64,000 nucleotides of DNA. Origin: Eonycteris spelaea (lineage: Eukaryota; Chordata; Mammalia; Chiroptera; Pteropodidae). Numbering within the stretch: position 1 is the first letter of the stretch; every line of letters starts with the position of its first letter. Positions 25,830 through 37,551 of this stretch are shown one piece after another. Below the pieces are notes generated by a model. That model was not told where the DNA came from and did not search any database. It saw only the letters and a list, made by a program, of their open reading frames with translations. Made by a program: the position numbers and the translations under genes. Location: positions 1,488,001-1,552,000 of the forward strand of contig PUFA01000068.1 in NCBI GenBank assembly GCA_003508835.1, read 5' to 3'.

Positions 25830-26700
25830 TGATCTCCAGTCTGCTCTGTCTTTTGTGTTCTATATGTCACATGATGGCAAACCCGTTTTTTCACTAGTTC
25901 AGGCCAATAACTTTGAAATCATCTTTTGACCTCTCTCATATCCTTAGTCAATTAGTAAAAAACAAAAACAAAAACAGAACTCCAATAACTTTTCCACAAA
26001 TACATAATTCTATCACTACCTCCACTGTAAGATCCCTGGTCATCATCATTAAGCATCTTTACTGCTAAAATAATCTCCTAACTAGTCTTTCTGATTCTAC
26101 CCTTATCCCTACTTATAACCATTTCTCAAGATTTCAGGCAGGGATACCTTTTTAAAAAGTAAGCCAGATCATATCACTCCATTGTCTAAGAACCAACAAT
26201 GATTTCCTATTTCATGCAAAGTCAAAGTCCTTACAAATTCATGTTTTCCATTATCTGGCCCCTTGTTATATCTCTGAACTACTTTCCCCTTCACTTCATC
26301 TCCCTCTTACCCCAACACATTAGTCCTTTTGTTCTTTTGCTCTTCTTTTAAAACATCTGGGAGTCTCTTATCCTTGGGTCTACACCCTAGCTGTTCTCTG
26401 CCTGAAATGCTCCACCCCAAGGAACCACAGCACAGGGCTCTTATCCTTCCCTTCTTCAAGTCCTTGCTCAAATGTTTCCACTGACCAACTTGTTTAATAT
26501 TACAAATTGTGCCCCCTTACCCTACTCTACCTCTTATTTTCTCCATTTAATATATAACCATGCATTCTATTATTTATGTATTAATTTATTTTTACTGATC
26601 ATATTTTGTCAGTCTTCCCAGTTGGAATATAAGCTAAAGGATAGGGTTTGTTTGTTTGTTTTGCATATTTTGTTCACCGAGGAATATCAAACACCTAGAA
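25830..26700 (+). repeat. L2 LINE remnant, sense, interrupted by a DNA transposon
   Basis: Sense L2 landmarks: 'gtaagccagatcatatcact', 'ttccattatctggcccc', 'ctctgcctgaaatgctccac', 'cttcaagtccttgctcaaat' and 'tttgttcaccgaggaatatc'. It breaks at 26700 and resumes at about 26928 with 'agtagacaataaatatttgc', so the hAT element at 26701-26927 inserted into it. Confidence 0.8.
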
Positions 26701-26927
26701 CAGAGGTTCCCAACCCCTGGGCATGGACCTATGATACCAGATCATGGCCTATTAGGAACTAGGCCGCATAGCAGGAGGTGAGCAGCAGGTCAGTGAGTGA
26801 AGCTTTATCTGTATTTGCAGCCACTCCTCAGCCCAGCATCACCGCCTCAGTTCCACCTCAGATCATCAGGTATTAGATTGTCATAGGAGCACAGGTCCCT
26901 GGTGCCAAAAAAAGTTGGGGACCGCTG
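26701..26927 (+). mobile_element. MER1-type hAT-Charlie non-autonomous DNA transposon
   Basis: The left end is CAGAGGTTCCCAACCCCTGG. The right end, 'aaagttggggaccgctg', is its inverted repeat. Internal landmarks are 'ggcctattaggaactaggcc', 'agcaggaggtgagcagcagg' and 'atctgtatttgcagccactc'. It is internally deleted relative to what I recall of the full element. The 8-bp flanks share CTAGA, as expected for a hAT target preference. It sits inside an L2, so it is younger than that L2. Confidence 0.8.
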
Positions 26928-26999
26928 TTCTAGACACAGTAGACAATAAATATTTGCTGAAGAAATACATTATAGAATGAAAGAAAGGAAACAAATCCC

Positions 27000-27180
27000 C
27001 ATGTATTGAATGCCTATCACCCATTTTAATAGGAACTTTGTATTCTGCCAGCTAATCCTCCTTATATCCCAAAAGTTTGGAATCATTATCTCCATTTTAC
27101 AGAAAACTGAGGATGAAAATGTAAAATCTCTATGCTGTGTTCACAGAATAAATAGCAGAAATTAGGCTCAAACTTTACTA
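27000..27180 (-). repeat. MIR SINE remnant
   Basis: Antisense MIR: 'cagctaatcctccttatatc', 'tcattatctccattttacag', 'agaaattaggctcaaac'. Confidence 0.65.
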
Positions 27181-28439
27181 TAAAAGTCTTTCTGTAAAAC
27201 TTAGCATTTTCCTTGATACAATGCTACAGGTAATATGGAAATCACTGGATTCTTTCTAAAAGTATATCTAAAATACTGTGAAGAAATTTATGCGGTGATT
27301 CTTTATAAACAATGAGCTTGACTAAGTTGTTTCAGTTAATGCTGAAAAGAAAAATGAATTTTTAATGAAATGTCAGAGCTCATACATTGAAAAATTGTAA
27401 AATGCCTTCTTACTCTTTAAATTTCTTGATTCTCATTAACTTATAAATTTGTTTATCTCAACAGATGAGTCAAAAATATAGTATATTTATAAATGTAACA
27501 CTGTTTGCTCTGCGAAAAAATAATTATTAAAGGCTCTCTTTTGATGAAACTTTTCAAAACCAGTTTTCCTCTTGCCAGAAATTACACAATGAAAAATGTA
27601 CATTGTGTTCTTCACAGTGATAAATTTGTGGTACGGGTAAAAACAATGTCATTGTGGTCAAAAACCACTCTGATATAACCAGACTAAGAAAATAATGTGG
27701 TTTCATTGACTCATTTCTGATAAATATACCTTACCCAAAATAAATGATCATATTTCTTCCCGAGAACATAAAACATTCTAAACAGTGCCTATTTCTACGT
27801 TCTCTAACCCACTTGGGAAATGCTCCATAAAGCATTGGTATATTATATGAGTAATATGAAACGGATAAATGTCTCCTATCTTGCCACCTCTTAAAAATCA
27901 CATTAAGGTGAGTGAAAAATTCAGAGAGCATATGTGCTGCCTTGTACTTCAAACAATTTAACATAATATAATACCATTAACTTGAGGCTGTGTGTATATA
28001 AATAAGCTAAAAAGATAAAATAGGCCTGGCTTTTCCCCAGAAGAACATTGGACAATCTCATAAAAGATGCGGGCACTTTAGCAGATGTTGAGTCACTACT
28101 ATTTTGTGTATGCACTTCTCTTTTTGCTCTTTTTATCACTTCATAATTATTCTACCACTGTTCAAGTCACGTGTTACTTTACATACTCCTCACACTAATT
28201 CTTGAGATGTAGGCAGGAAGGTATTATTATCTTCCCTCCTAAAGCCTTAATTGATTTCCTATCTGAACTCTCAGCAGTCATTCCTGGAGATGTTATAATT
28301 CTCTTATGACACTATATTACTATGCTGGAAAGGTATCATTCCTCTGATTTCTGCATTTTGGCTGTTTCCTTTACATTGCTTCCTTCTTCCACCCCATGTC
28401 TGTACTTCTCCTATGGTTCCTTTCACTTCAAATACTCTT

Positions 28440-28680
28440 CAGTTACCTTAACTGAAAAAGCATGAAATAATGGTGCCTACCTCAGAGAATATTGTGGATA
28501 TTAAAGAAGTCGATGAGTGTACAGGGCTCGGCACAGTGCCTAGCAGTCACAGAGCCTGCATATTTGACCAATACACTATTTTAAAGGAATAAACTATTGC
28601 CTTTGTATCACCATGAAGCAGGGCCCATGCCTTGAATGAAGTAGGTGCTCAATAATGCACACTGAACTAAGAAGTGTCAT
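28440..28680 (+). repeat. MIR fragment followed by an L2 3' end fragment
   Basis: Contains the MIR 3' part 'ggtgcctacctcagagaata', then 'ctcggcacagtgcctagca', followed by 'cagggcccatgccttgaatg' and 'taggtgctcaataatgcaca', which is L2-like. Confidence 0.5.
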
Positions 28681-29619
28681 GCTCTAGTTGTAGCAGGTGA
28701 ATAATTTTCAATTCCTTTAATTGAGTAGGATAAGGTATTGATCTTACCCCTTGTATACATTTTTTTAATATATGTGGGGTTTGTTTTCATATTTTCTTTT
28801 TATAATAAACATGAGCATTTTAGTTACTTAAATATATACCAGTAGCCAATTGAGGAATACCTCAATATTATGATAGTTAAAATTCAGGAACTAGTAGACT
28901 TAGGAAGAGAAATGAGAGGTAAAATCCAGGGCAAATTATGCAAGTGATTTTGTAACCAACCTTAGCAAAGGTCATTTAAATCGAGGCTTTAGAATACTCC
29001 TGGTATGTCTCAAAAGGAAAAAAAAAAATCAAGACTTCATAACAGAGTCTGTGGGAATAGAGAAGGAAAACTGTGAGGCCTAGAAGGTGGCTGCAAAACT
29101 GAGTCATAAAATCAAAAAGGCTGTTGAACATTTGCATGTTCACAGAAAATACTTTTTAGTACACAGTTATTTGTAAAAAAAAAAAATTATAAAGTATGAC
29201 GAAAACCATGGGAAATGGACCTTGATAAGACTCTGGCAAGCCAAGAAATTAATAGAAATTAATAGAAATTAATTGTAAAACACTCACTGTAGCTCATATT
29301 ATGAGTGATGACTTAATTGTTTAATTCAAGTAAAATACAAAAATAGTTTTAAACATTTTAGAGACTTAGTCCTGAGAAATTGCTTCACTGTCAGGTAATC
29401 AGTCTTTAATTTTTCACATGAGCATTTTTCTAAAGGCATTTTTCCAGATTAAAACCCTCAATATAGGGAGAGAATTCTGTATTATTTCCATCTATGTATA
29501 GAAAAATTGAGCCACAAATAAATAAAGCAAACGTCTCATATTCACAGGAAATATTTGTGTGCAAGCTAAAAATGAAGTGCATGTCTCCCGGTGCCTCAAT
29601 TGTCCTCTTCTTCATTAAT

Positions 29620-29740
29620 GAAATAGTTCATTCATTGAACCCATTTAACTGCCTGTTGTGTGCTGGTACTGTGCTTGGCACTAAAAAACAGCAAAAAGCA
29701 AAGAAACAGTCTCCAGCTCTCAGAATGCTCACAATCCACC
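29620..29740 (-). repeat. L2 LINE 3' end remnant, antisense
   Basis: 'agttcattcattgaacccat', then 'tgttgtgtgctggtactgtg', then 'ctccagctctcagaatgctc' is the reversed L2 terminus. Confidence 0.5.
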
Positions 29741-30724
29741 ATGTGAACCAAACAAGCAGCTCATTGTGAACATAACAGTTGTACTATTATGTGCAAGCGC
29801 TCTGATAGGCACAAACTCAGGGAGCTGTGTGACCAACATGGGAGGAACCTGTCGTTCAGCCTCAGGGAATCAGGAAGGCCATTCTCAAAGAGGATCTGGA
29901 AAATGAAAGACTAAGGAGTTAGCTAGTGAAAAGGGACAGGGGAAAGATAAAAACGAAGCAGAGTATTCCAGTCAGCACACTATTTAAATTCACAGACTTT
30001 CCTCTCTTGTTTATCTGCGACATGGCTAGAAGAGATAATTTTCAAAGCTCTTACCTACTAATATGCATCTGTGATAATCCTTCCCCTTAGCACTCTGCTT
30101 GCTGTGCTATTAAATCATTCTTTATGCCTTAATTATGAAATAAATCTTTGCATACAATTTCAAATCCCCCTATAAAATGTAACCAATAACAAAGAACAAA
30201 AATAAAAACTAAGTAAAAAAAGATAAAGCTGTGAGTTGGCTAAACTCTCTGAGGGAATTTTATTTAGGGAATCTAAAACAAAAATACAGAGTAAGCTTTG
30301 AATAGCATGAAATAGTCTGGGTCCAGTGATAAATGGATGGCTGTGAGTCCCCTCTGGCAGTGTCAGGAATGCGCCACAGTCAACCCTTGTTTTCTTGTGC
30401 TGTGGATATTTGGTGCCCATTCAGAAAAATTTCTACACTAGAGAACTTCAGGGACACAAAACCAACAATTTACCAATCAGTGTCACTGACCAGCAACCCT
30501 CAGAACATCTAAGCCAGGAGGAGAACCTTGCTAAAGAGTTTGAACCAATGAGATTTCTCAGAAGGGAACATAGACTTATGTCTGGATAACAAATATCAAA
30601 TATTTATACCACTAGCCCTGCCTTGCCCACAGCAGATGTTAATTACTCATGATTCTCTTTCCTACTCAGTAGCCTCAGGACCATGTAGCATAAATCATTC
30701 AGTCAGTTCACCAAGCAATCAAAA

Positions 30725-30890
30725 ATACCACAGGGTTTTAATCTCAGCCCTAAGATGTTAGTATATTAAACCTCATATTGCCCCTCTGTAAAATAGAGTT
30801 AATAATTCCTACCTCATTTGTTTATTATGAAGATTACCTAAATAGTACATGACATATAAGAGATACTTAATAAATGTTAGCTTACTCCTT
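30725..30890 (+). repeat. MIR SINE 3' half
   Basis: 'cccctctgtaaaatagagtt', 'aattcctacctcatttgttt' and 'gagatacttaataaatgtta' follow the MIR order. Confidence 0.65.
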
Positions 30891-31705
30891 TTATAAAATG
30901 CTGGCATAAACAGAAACAAGGCAGCTTACAGGTGAGGTAGTTTCCAATAAAACTTACCTAACATTTGAATAGAGACTAAATCTTTTTTGAGGGAATTATC
31001 GTGGTATGTTTTCATGCTATCGTAATAATCAAAATCAATCAATTCTACAATATATCTTCCCTGCAGAGGACTTGGGCCTTTTTTTTTCTGACGTAAGGTA
31101 AAAAATGTTGCAGTTAACCATTTTCTTGGCAACAGTGACCCTGAACTTTATAGTTAGATGGTACTTGTTAAAAAAAAATAACTTCTGTTAACTGCCTTCC
31201 TCTTTCCTCTACCCATACTTCCCAGATTCAGTGAATTACTCAGAATTAGGTTAATCAGTCAATTATAAAATATTTATCATTGTGTAGTCAGTTCCAGGAA
31301 TATTTCTAATGTGGAACATGTCACACCCCTAGACAGAAGTAAGCCTTTTAGGTGCTTACTTAGTTTTGCCTTCTCATGGTTACCTAATCTTAGCTAAAAT
31401 TTGCATGTAATGCACTAAATTTAGCCTTCTGTGTATAATAGTACATAACGGTTCTGTAACATGGGACGCCTTAAAGACAACAAAAAGGTTTGAGAATGAT
31501 TCGATCCATACAACAGATGAAAATTATATACTCTGCTTATATAGTAAATATATTAATTTGTAAATTGCTCTGCTAACCATATGAATGAAATACTGTGTTT
31601 ACTGGGGGTCCATTTGTGAGCAAAAGGGACAAAGTCCTTAACATCAGTGTGCTTAGAGTCAAGCAGGGAGAGAAGACCTTAACAGGACACTCTCTTGCTC
31701 TAACA

Positions 31706-31738
31706 CACACAACACACACACACACACACACACACACA
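31706..31738 (+). repeat. (CA)n microsatellite
   Basis: A CA run with one irregular 'aacac' step near its start. The minus-strand open frame rich in Val-Cys over it is an artefact of the repeat. Confidence 0.95.
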
Positions 31739-32874
31739 AGATTATAATTAAATGCTACAAAGAAAAATAAGGCATCTAAATATAACAAACACACACATAC
31801 ACTTCCAATTCTTCTGAACTATGGAAGCATGAAAAACTTCAGTTTAAGTTAAATGAATAGAAAATATTAAAGGATCAGGGATATGGACAATGCAGTAAAA
31901 GAATTCTGAGTCTATACTCCTCTGATATCTCAGACTAAAATCTTAGAGATCCAAATTGAGGGTCAAGAGAGGCAGGAAGGCATTCAAATGGCCTATTGAT
32001 GGAGCAGGTTAAAAGCAAGCATGATGTTGTTAGTTACCAGTTGACACCTTGTACTCTGAGCAGAACTATTGCTCATATATCCAAGAATAGTCTCACAACA
32101 GTCCCAGATCTGTTTTGTATACCCGAAATGCCTAATTGGCAGCTAAGAACACGTGCATTCGATTTTCAGAGATTCTCAACGGCAACTTCCTTTCCTCCAA
32201 AAATATACCAGGAATAATGGAGTTTGTTGAGGAGTTCCTGCCTAGCCTGACTCATCGAATAACAGACATCTGTCCCAGGATCTTTGACTTCACATTCCTT
32301 TGCCTAAACAGACACTTAGAACAGGGTTTGAAAACACAACAGTCTAAGACTATTAACTATAGTCATATTAACCCTGGAAGAATAATACTCAAACAGTAAG
32401 CATGAGTATCAGTTACTGCTGAGCAGTCATATCATTTTTAGGTGTCCGGATAATCAGTGGACCATCCATTCTCCCATTAGATGTATCAGAAGCACATTGG
32501 TAGAATCACAAGATGAATGTGGATAATACAGTTTTAGCAGCTCACTTTCCCTTTAAAAAAGACATTGTATTTTCAATATATATTTAACTTCAAGTTTTGA
32601 AAGGATGGATTATACTAGAGAACTGTAGAATATGAATCAAGAATGAAAGGGAACAATAGTGATCAGTGGATAGCTACCTAAATGTTATCAGAAGACAGAC
32701 CCATGGCTTTCTAATCTATGGCTCATCTGCATTTCTAGAAAGCTATGTAATGATGTGCATTTTCTGAGAAACTCTAATATGCTTGCTAGGAGGCAACTTC
32801 ACTGACATGATCAAGATTCTTTCAAATATGATAACATATGCTAAATTGATTAAATTTATAATAAAACTATAATA

Positions 32875-32952
32875 TATCCATGTATGTGTATGTATGTGTA
32901 ATATATATATACATATATGTGTGTGTATATACATATATATATATATACACAC
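32875..32952. repeat. TA/TG-rich simple repeat
   Basis: Alternating 'tgtatgtgta', 'atatatacatatatgtgtg' and (TA)n. The minus-strand open frame rich in Ile, Tyr and His over it is an artefact. Confidence 0.9.
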
Positions 32953-33479
32953 TGTAGATTTTTAGTTAACTTCTACATGCCCTTCCAGTATGCAGCAATT
33001 TACCATTACACTAAAAATGAAATAATGATATAAAAGAAAACCGTTAAATGGAGAAATTGTTCAGAAATTTACAGAAGAAAATAAAGAAGAGAATTAGGAA
33101 GAGTCACAGGCCATTTAGATGTTTATAAACCAATGCACATAGCAGGGGTAGTACTTAATGAGAATTTAAATTTATATTATAATAGGGTTAGCATTATCAC
33201 AAGATTGTGAGATTTGGTAGAAAGCATTCCATGATAGGAATACAGCAATGGAAGGATACCACCCCTTGTTCTACATAAATGGATCTAATCATAGTAGCAG
33301 GGGGAGGTAGAATATAAGAGAATGACATACCACCAGAAGAGAGATCTGTAAACCTGAAGCTCAAAATTTTGTGTAAGTTCTTTAAGTAAGGATTTAAAAA
33401 AATAAAAACTGAAGTGATATTATTAGAGGAGGGTATGCTGGACCGTCCAATTAACCACTTTCCTTTGACTTATGACAGC

Positions 33480-34060
33480 CTTCCTTCTAGCTGATCTATC
33501 TTACATCTTCCCTGATATACCCTCTTCCTCTGTCATTCCTTTAAGTTGATGTTACACTAGACCTCTAGGCTCTGCTTTCATCTATGTCAGTGAACTTGCT
33601 CATTGATTGTATTAATTTCCTTTTCTCTCATTTCATCCTTTGAACAAATGATTCCTAAAGCTATAACTTCCACCCTGATTTCTCCTCTAAGCTTCTACTT
33701 CATCTTTTCAGTAGGTCATAGACACTTCAAACACAACACTTCCAAACTGAAACTAGATATCATTCCCATTATACGTGACCCTTTTCTCCCTACATCCCTT
33801 GTCTTAGTTAACAGCATCCCCATCAATATGGTTAGAAGCCCCTCTCCTGATTCTTCTGTCTACCTCATAATTATTTCAATTCTAAGTCTAAAATGTCTTT
33901 ACCATGACTGTTTCTTCAGTAGAGTGACTTAGTTTTTGCCCTATCATCACTTGTCTGTCCTGTTGTTAAGCCTTTCTGACCAGTTCATTCACCTCCAGTC
34001 TCTACCTGCCATCTTGACTTCCTGTCTTTCCAATCTATCTTCCCCTACCACTAGTCCTGA
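33480..34060 (+). repeat. Probable L2 LINE remnant, sense
   Basis: Pyrimidine-rich sequence with 'cctccagtctctacctgcc' and 'tttctcctctaagcttctac', resembling the part of sense L2 upstream of its usual 3' end. The 109-codon open frame at 3603 bases in (33603-33932) lies inside it and has no domain I recognise. Confidence 0.45.
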
Positions 34061-35689
34061 CCCTGAGACAATGTAGTTCATGGAGAAAGTCTTAGATAGG
34101 GTTAGGGTGATCACATCTTGGAATTATTATATAAGACATTCACACACTGAATGAGAAGTCAACCTGATAATCTCTAAGGCTGGGCTGCCTGCCAACCAAG
34201 GACCAAGGACTAGTTAGTTATATAGTCACTGAGCTTCCTTAATCAAAATGAAATTCCTTTGTTCCACCCTTTATGTATGAATCAAATTCTCCTGAGTTTA
34301 GACCTTTTAATTGTATTTTTGTGGGCTCTCCAAATGATTGTGATGCACATCCGCTTTTGGAAATTCTAAGATCTTATCTAATTATTAGATTCAGTGATTA
34401 TAGCACTCTACGGAGAATCTAATTTGCTATTCCAAGAAAATAGTTACAAAAGTATTTTGTGCAATGGCAGCATCATTAAACTAAACATAAAGCCTTCGGA
34501 GTGGTTCACATTAGAGAAAAAAAAACATTCATTTGAATGTATAAATGCTGATAAATTTGTGAAAATAATCATATCACATTAGAGGCATGCTTTATGCACA
34601 TTTCTTCCAACACATTTATCTAATGGGATTTTCTTTGGTTTCACACATGATGTTAATGAGTTACACATGATGAGTTGAAGAAACTATCTGACATAAAAAT
34701 AGTGATGAATGTTATCATATGCAAAACATTTAGCAATTTGGGTGCTAATTGCATTTAGATAAAAGCAATTAAAATTTAGCAGAACAGCAGGAAAAAAAAA
34801 GAGAGTAAAATGGAAACCCTTAAAGTAAATATTTATCTTTTTTTCAGTTGATTCTCTTTAGCTAATTAAAGGAGTCCTACTTCAGGTACTGTGTAACACG
34901 TTTCCTTTATCAGTGAGTTACTATGGACATTAGCAGCTTATGAGCAACAGGGGAAACTAGCCCCTATAGAATTAATCACAGTAGAGAATATATTTCCTTT
35001 TCATGTGGTGTTATTAATAAATTGTTTTTATAAAGAATAAAAATAGGAATAACTAATCCTTATTTCCCTGTTGCAAAATAGTCTCTATGAGGAACAAATT
35101 TGTAAATATTAACCTAAACCCTATGGTATACTAAAGTCTCAGAGGTTGAATTCCAACATATAAGCAGCATATGTGATTCCAGATGGAGATAGGGTATGTT
35201 TATTAGTAATGAGACATGCATTTATTTATAATTAATGACATTATATAAAATAACTGTCTTATATTCAGTCTGGGATATCCATAGACTTTTTAACTTATTA
35301 AATGTACAGATTTTTAAAATAAGGATACATTTTCCCATAGACACAATTTTGTAAAGTGTATGAGGAACCTCGGCTCGCTCACAGATCCTATTAAACCCAC
35401 AATGATTTTAACTATAATACTAATGGTACTTGGTGAAACCTGAGGTCTTGAAGAAAGACACTGGCAAGGCAGAAATCATGAAAGAAGAAAGAATATTTCC
35501 TTTCCTGTTTACAACACAGCTGTCCTTAGACATATTTCAAAAGACCCGCATGCTTCTTTGCTGTCATTACTTACTGTGGTCCCCTTAAACTCCTTGTAAC
35601 CATTGAAATCAAATTCACTGACTTCAACACCCTTGATCATAATATGTGTGAAGTTAATAGAAAAACCTTATATCTATATCAATTAGGAT

Positions 35690-36165
35690 TTGGTTTGGCT
35701 GCATGTATCAGAAAAAAAGGGTGGTTTAAATAAGGTAAATGTAATATACATAGTCCAGAGCTAGTCAGCAGTTCCATGATTAACAGGGATTCCAGCTTTC
35801 TCTGTTTTTCACTTCCAAAACTCAGAACATGTTTTCTGTCCTTAAAGTTACCTTGCAATCCAAGATAACTGCTAGACCTCTAGCCATCATGTTTATATTC
35901 CAGGCAGCAGAAGGAAGAATCAGGGCAGGGCAAAAAGGGTCTCTCCAAGATATGTCATTTTCCTTTAAGGAGTTCTTTGCTTACATCTTATTGGCTAAAA
36001 CCTAATCACATGGCAAATCTGACTGCAAAGGCTGCTGGAAAATGTAGTGTTTTAGCTGCATCCTTTACTACCCAAAGTGTAATAGGAGATCTGTTGCTGA
36101 GGATTAAGGGGAGAATTGATATTTGCAAGCAATTAGTAATCTCTGCCACATTCCTCAAATGTCAG
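35690..36165. repeat. Unclassified ancient interspersed repeat
   Basis: 'ggctgcatgtatcagaaa', 'tccagagctagtcagcagtt', 'cttacatcttattggctaaa' and 'cctaatcacatggcaaatct' resemble a common mammalian repeat with the 'tcacat-ctcattggc-aaaac-gtcacatg' signature. I cannot name the family. Confidence 0.35.
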
Positions 36166-36248
36166 TGCTCCAGATTACTTTTACTCACTCCATAAAGCTC
36201 CTTCAATTCTATTTAAAAATTTAATTGACAGAAATGATCTTTCTAGAA

Positions 36249-36419
36249 CAGTGGTTCTCACCTTTACCTGCACATTTAGAAGCACTTAAGAGTGCCTTTT
36301 TAAAATCCTGATGCCCAGGCCAAGTACATCATAAACGCTGTCAATGAGACCCAGGCCACCGTATTTTTTAAAAATATCTCTAGGTGATTCTAGTGTGAAG
36401 CCAAATTTGAGAACCACTC
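36249..36419 (+). mobile_element. MER5-type hAT-Charlie MITE
   Basis: The left end CAGTGGTTCTCA and the right end 'tttgagaaccact' are inverted repeats. Internally 'tgatgcccaggcc', 'gacccaggccac' and 'ctaggtgattctagtgtgaa' appear in MER5 order. The flanks, ttctagaa and tctcaaag, only partly match. Confidence 0.75.
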
Positions 36420-36501
36420 TCTCAAAGAAATTTAAAAAGAAGGCATGTAACTCAAATGATGCCAGATTTTGTCACTTTTTCCTGCTGTGTAATCAAGTGA
36501 T

Positions 36502-36550
36502 AAAAAAAACAAAAACAAACAAACAAACAAACAAACAAACAAACAAAAAA
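36502..36550 (+). repeat. (CAAA)n simple repeat
   Basis: About eight CAAA units embedded in A-rich sequence, possibly a relic of a retroposon tail. Confidence 0.9.
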
Positions 36551-36639
36551 CCTGCAAGCCATGAGTAGAGAATAATTTGGTGAGTGCTGGCACTTCCCAT
36601 ACAAGCCAATTGTTTGCCTTTGGGGTCAGTTTTCCTCTA

Positions 36640-37270
36640 CTGCCTCCCTTCTCCTTTTAAAACATAATCTTCTCTTCTGTAACATTGGAACCATGATTCT
36701 CTGAAAATCTCCTTTTCTATACAGTAGATTCAAGGACAGAGCATATAGACCCAATGTTGGTCATCCTTGATGACTTTACCTCTCACATACCTCTCACATA
36801 CATCCATTTAAACGTTCTGTATTGCTTCAAATAACTTTCAAATTTGTCCACATCTTTATCTCACCCACACAGCAAAATCCACACAGCAATCAAAGGAATG
36901 TATAAAACACACACACCAATATGACCGTGTCATTTCCTTTATTCTACATAGATCTGTCCAATGACTTTTTATTAATCTAAGACTCTCTGCCCTGAAAGAC
37001 CCCTCCTGCCTACTTCCCAGCCTTATCTTACACTACTCATCACACTGTTGTACAGTGAGTGGTCTCCTTTCTTGCCTTCAATGTTCCCTAGCTCTTTCTT
37101 TACAATTAATCTTGTTGCCAAATAATTCAATCACCAAACTCAGACAAACCAACGTTTTCATTTGCTACTTCCTGTTGAAGGAAAGTTTTGTTGTTCCCAT
37201 AGACTGGGTCAGGATCCTTGCTATATACTTCTTTATGGCTCTTATTACAGTTGTAATTCTTTAGATGCCT
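36640..37270 (+). repeat. L2 LINE remnant, sense
   Basis: 'tatgaccgtgtcatttcctt', 'gaaagacccctcctgcctac', 'ttctttatggctcttattac' and 'agatgccttccactcctga' follow a decayed sense L2 order. It ends about 280 bases before the next acceptor. Confidence 0.5.
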
Positions 37271-37551
37271 TCCACTCCTGATTACTTTTTACAAGGGCAG
37301 GAAACAAGTTGTTCACAGTTTTTGTTTTTCAAAAGCTAGAACAACTCCTATCACAGAGTATGTATTGATAATATAAAGATAAGTATTTTATGAATGACCA
37401 TTTGAAGAAATGAGTAGTATGGGAGCCTGAGATTAAAAAAGTAGATAGGAGAAAAAGTTAAAGAATCACAGCAGCTGCTTGTAACTTAAGCACAGATGAC
37501 CCAAATAAACGTTTCTTCCTCCTTTTTCAATATGTGTCTGTGTCTCTGCAG

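Larger units (their letters stand above)
16091..37551 (+). other. GRM5: GRM5 intron (about 21.5 kb)
   Basis: Bounded by the donor GTACAT at 16091 and a strong acceptor before 37552 (TTCTTCCTCCTTTTTC, then TCTGTGTCTCTGCAG). It is dominated by L2 and MIR remnants with L1 3' ends, a second 5S-derived SINE, two hAT-type MITEs and several microsatellites (listed separately). No exon-like or retrogene sequence was recognised. Segments such as 16100-17300, 27190-28150 and 34070-35650 show nothing I can assign. Confidence 0.9.
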
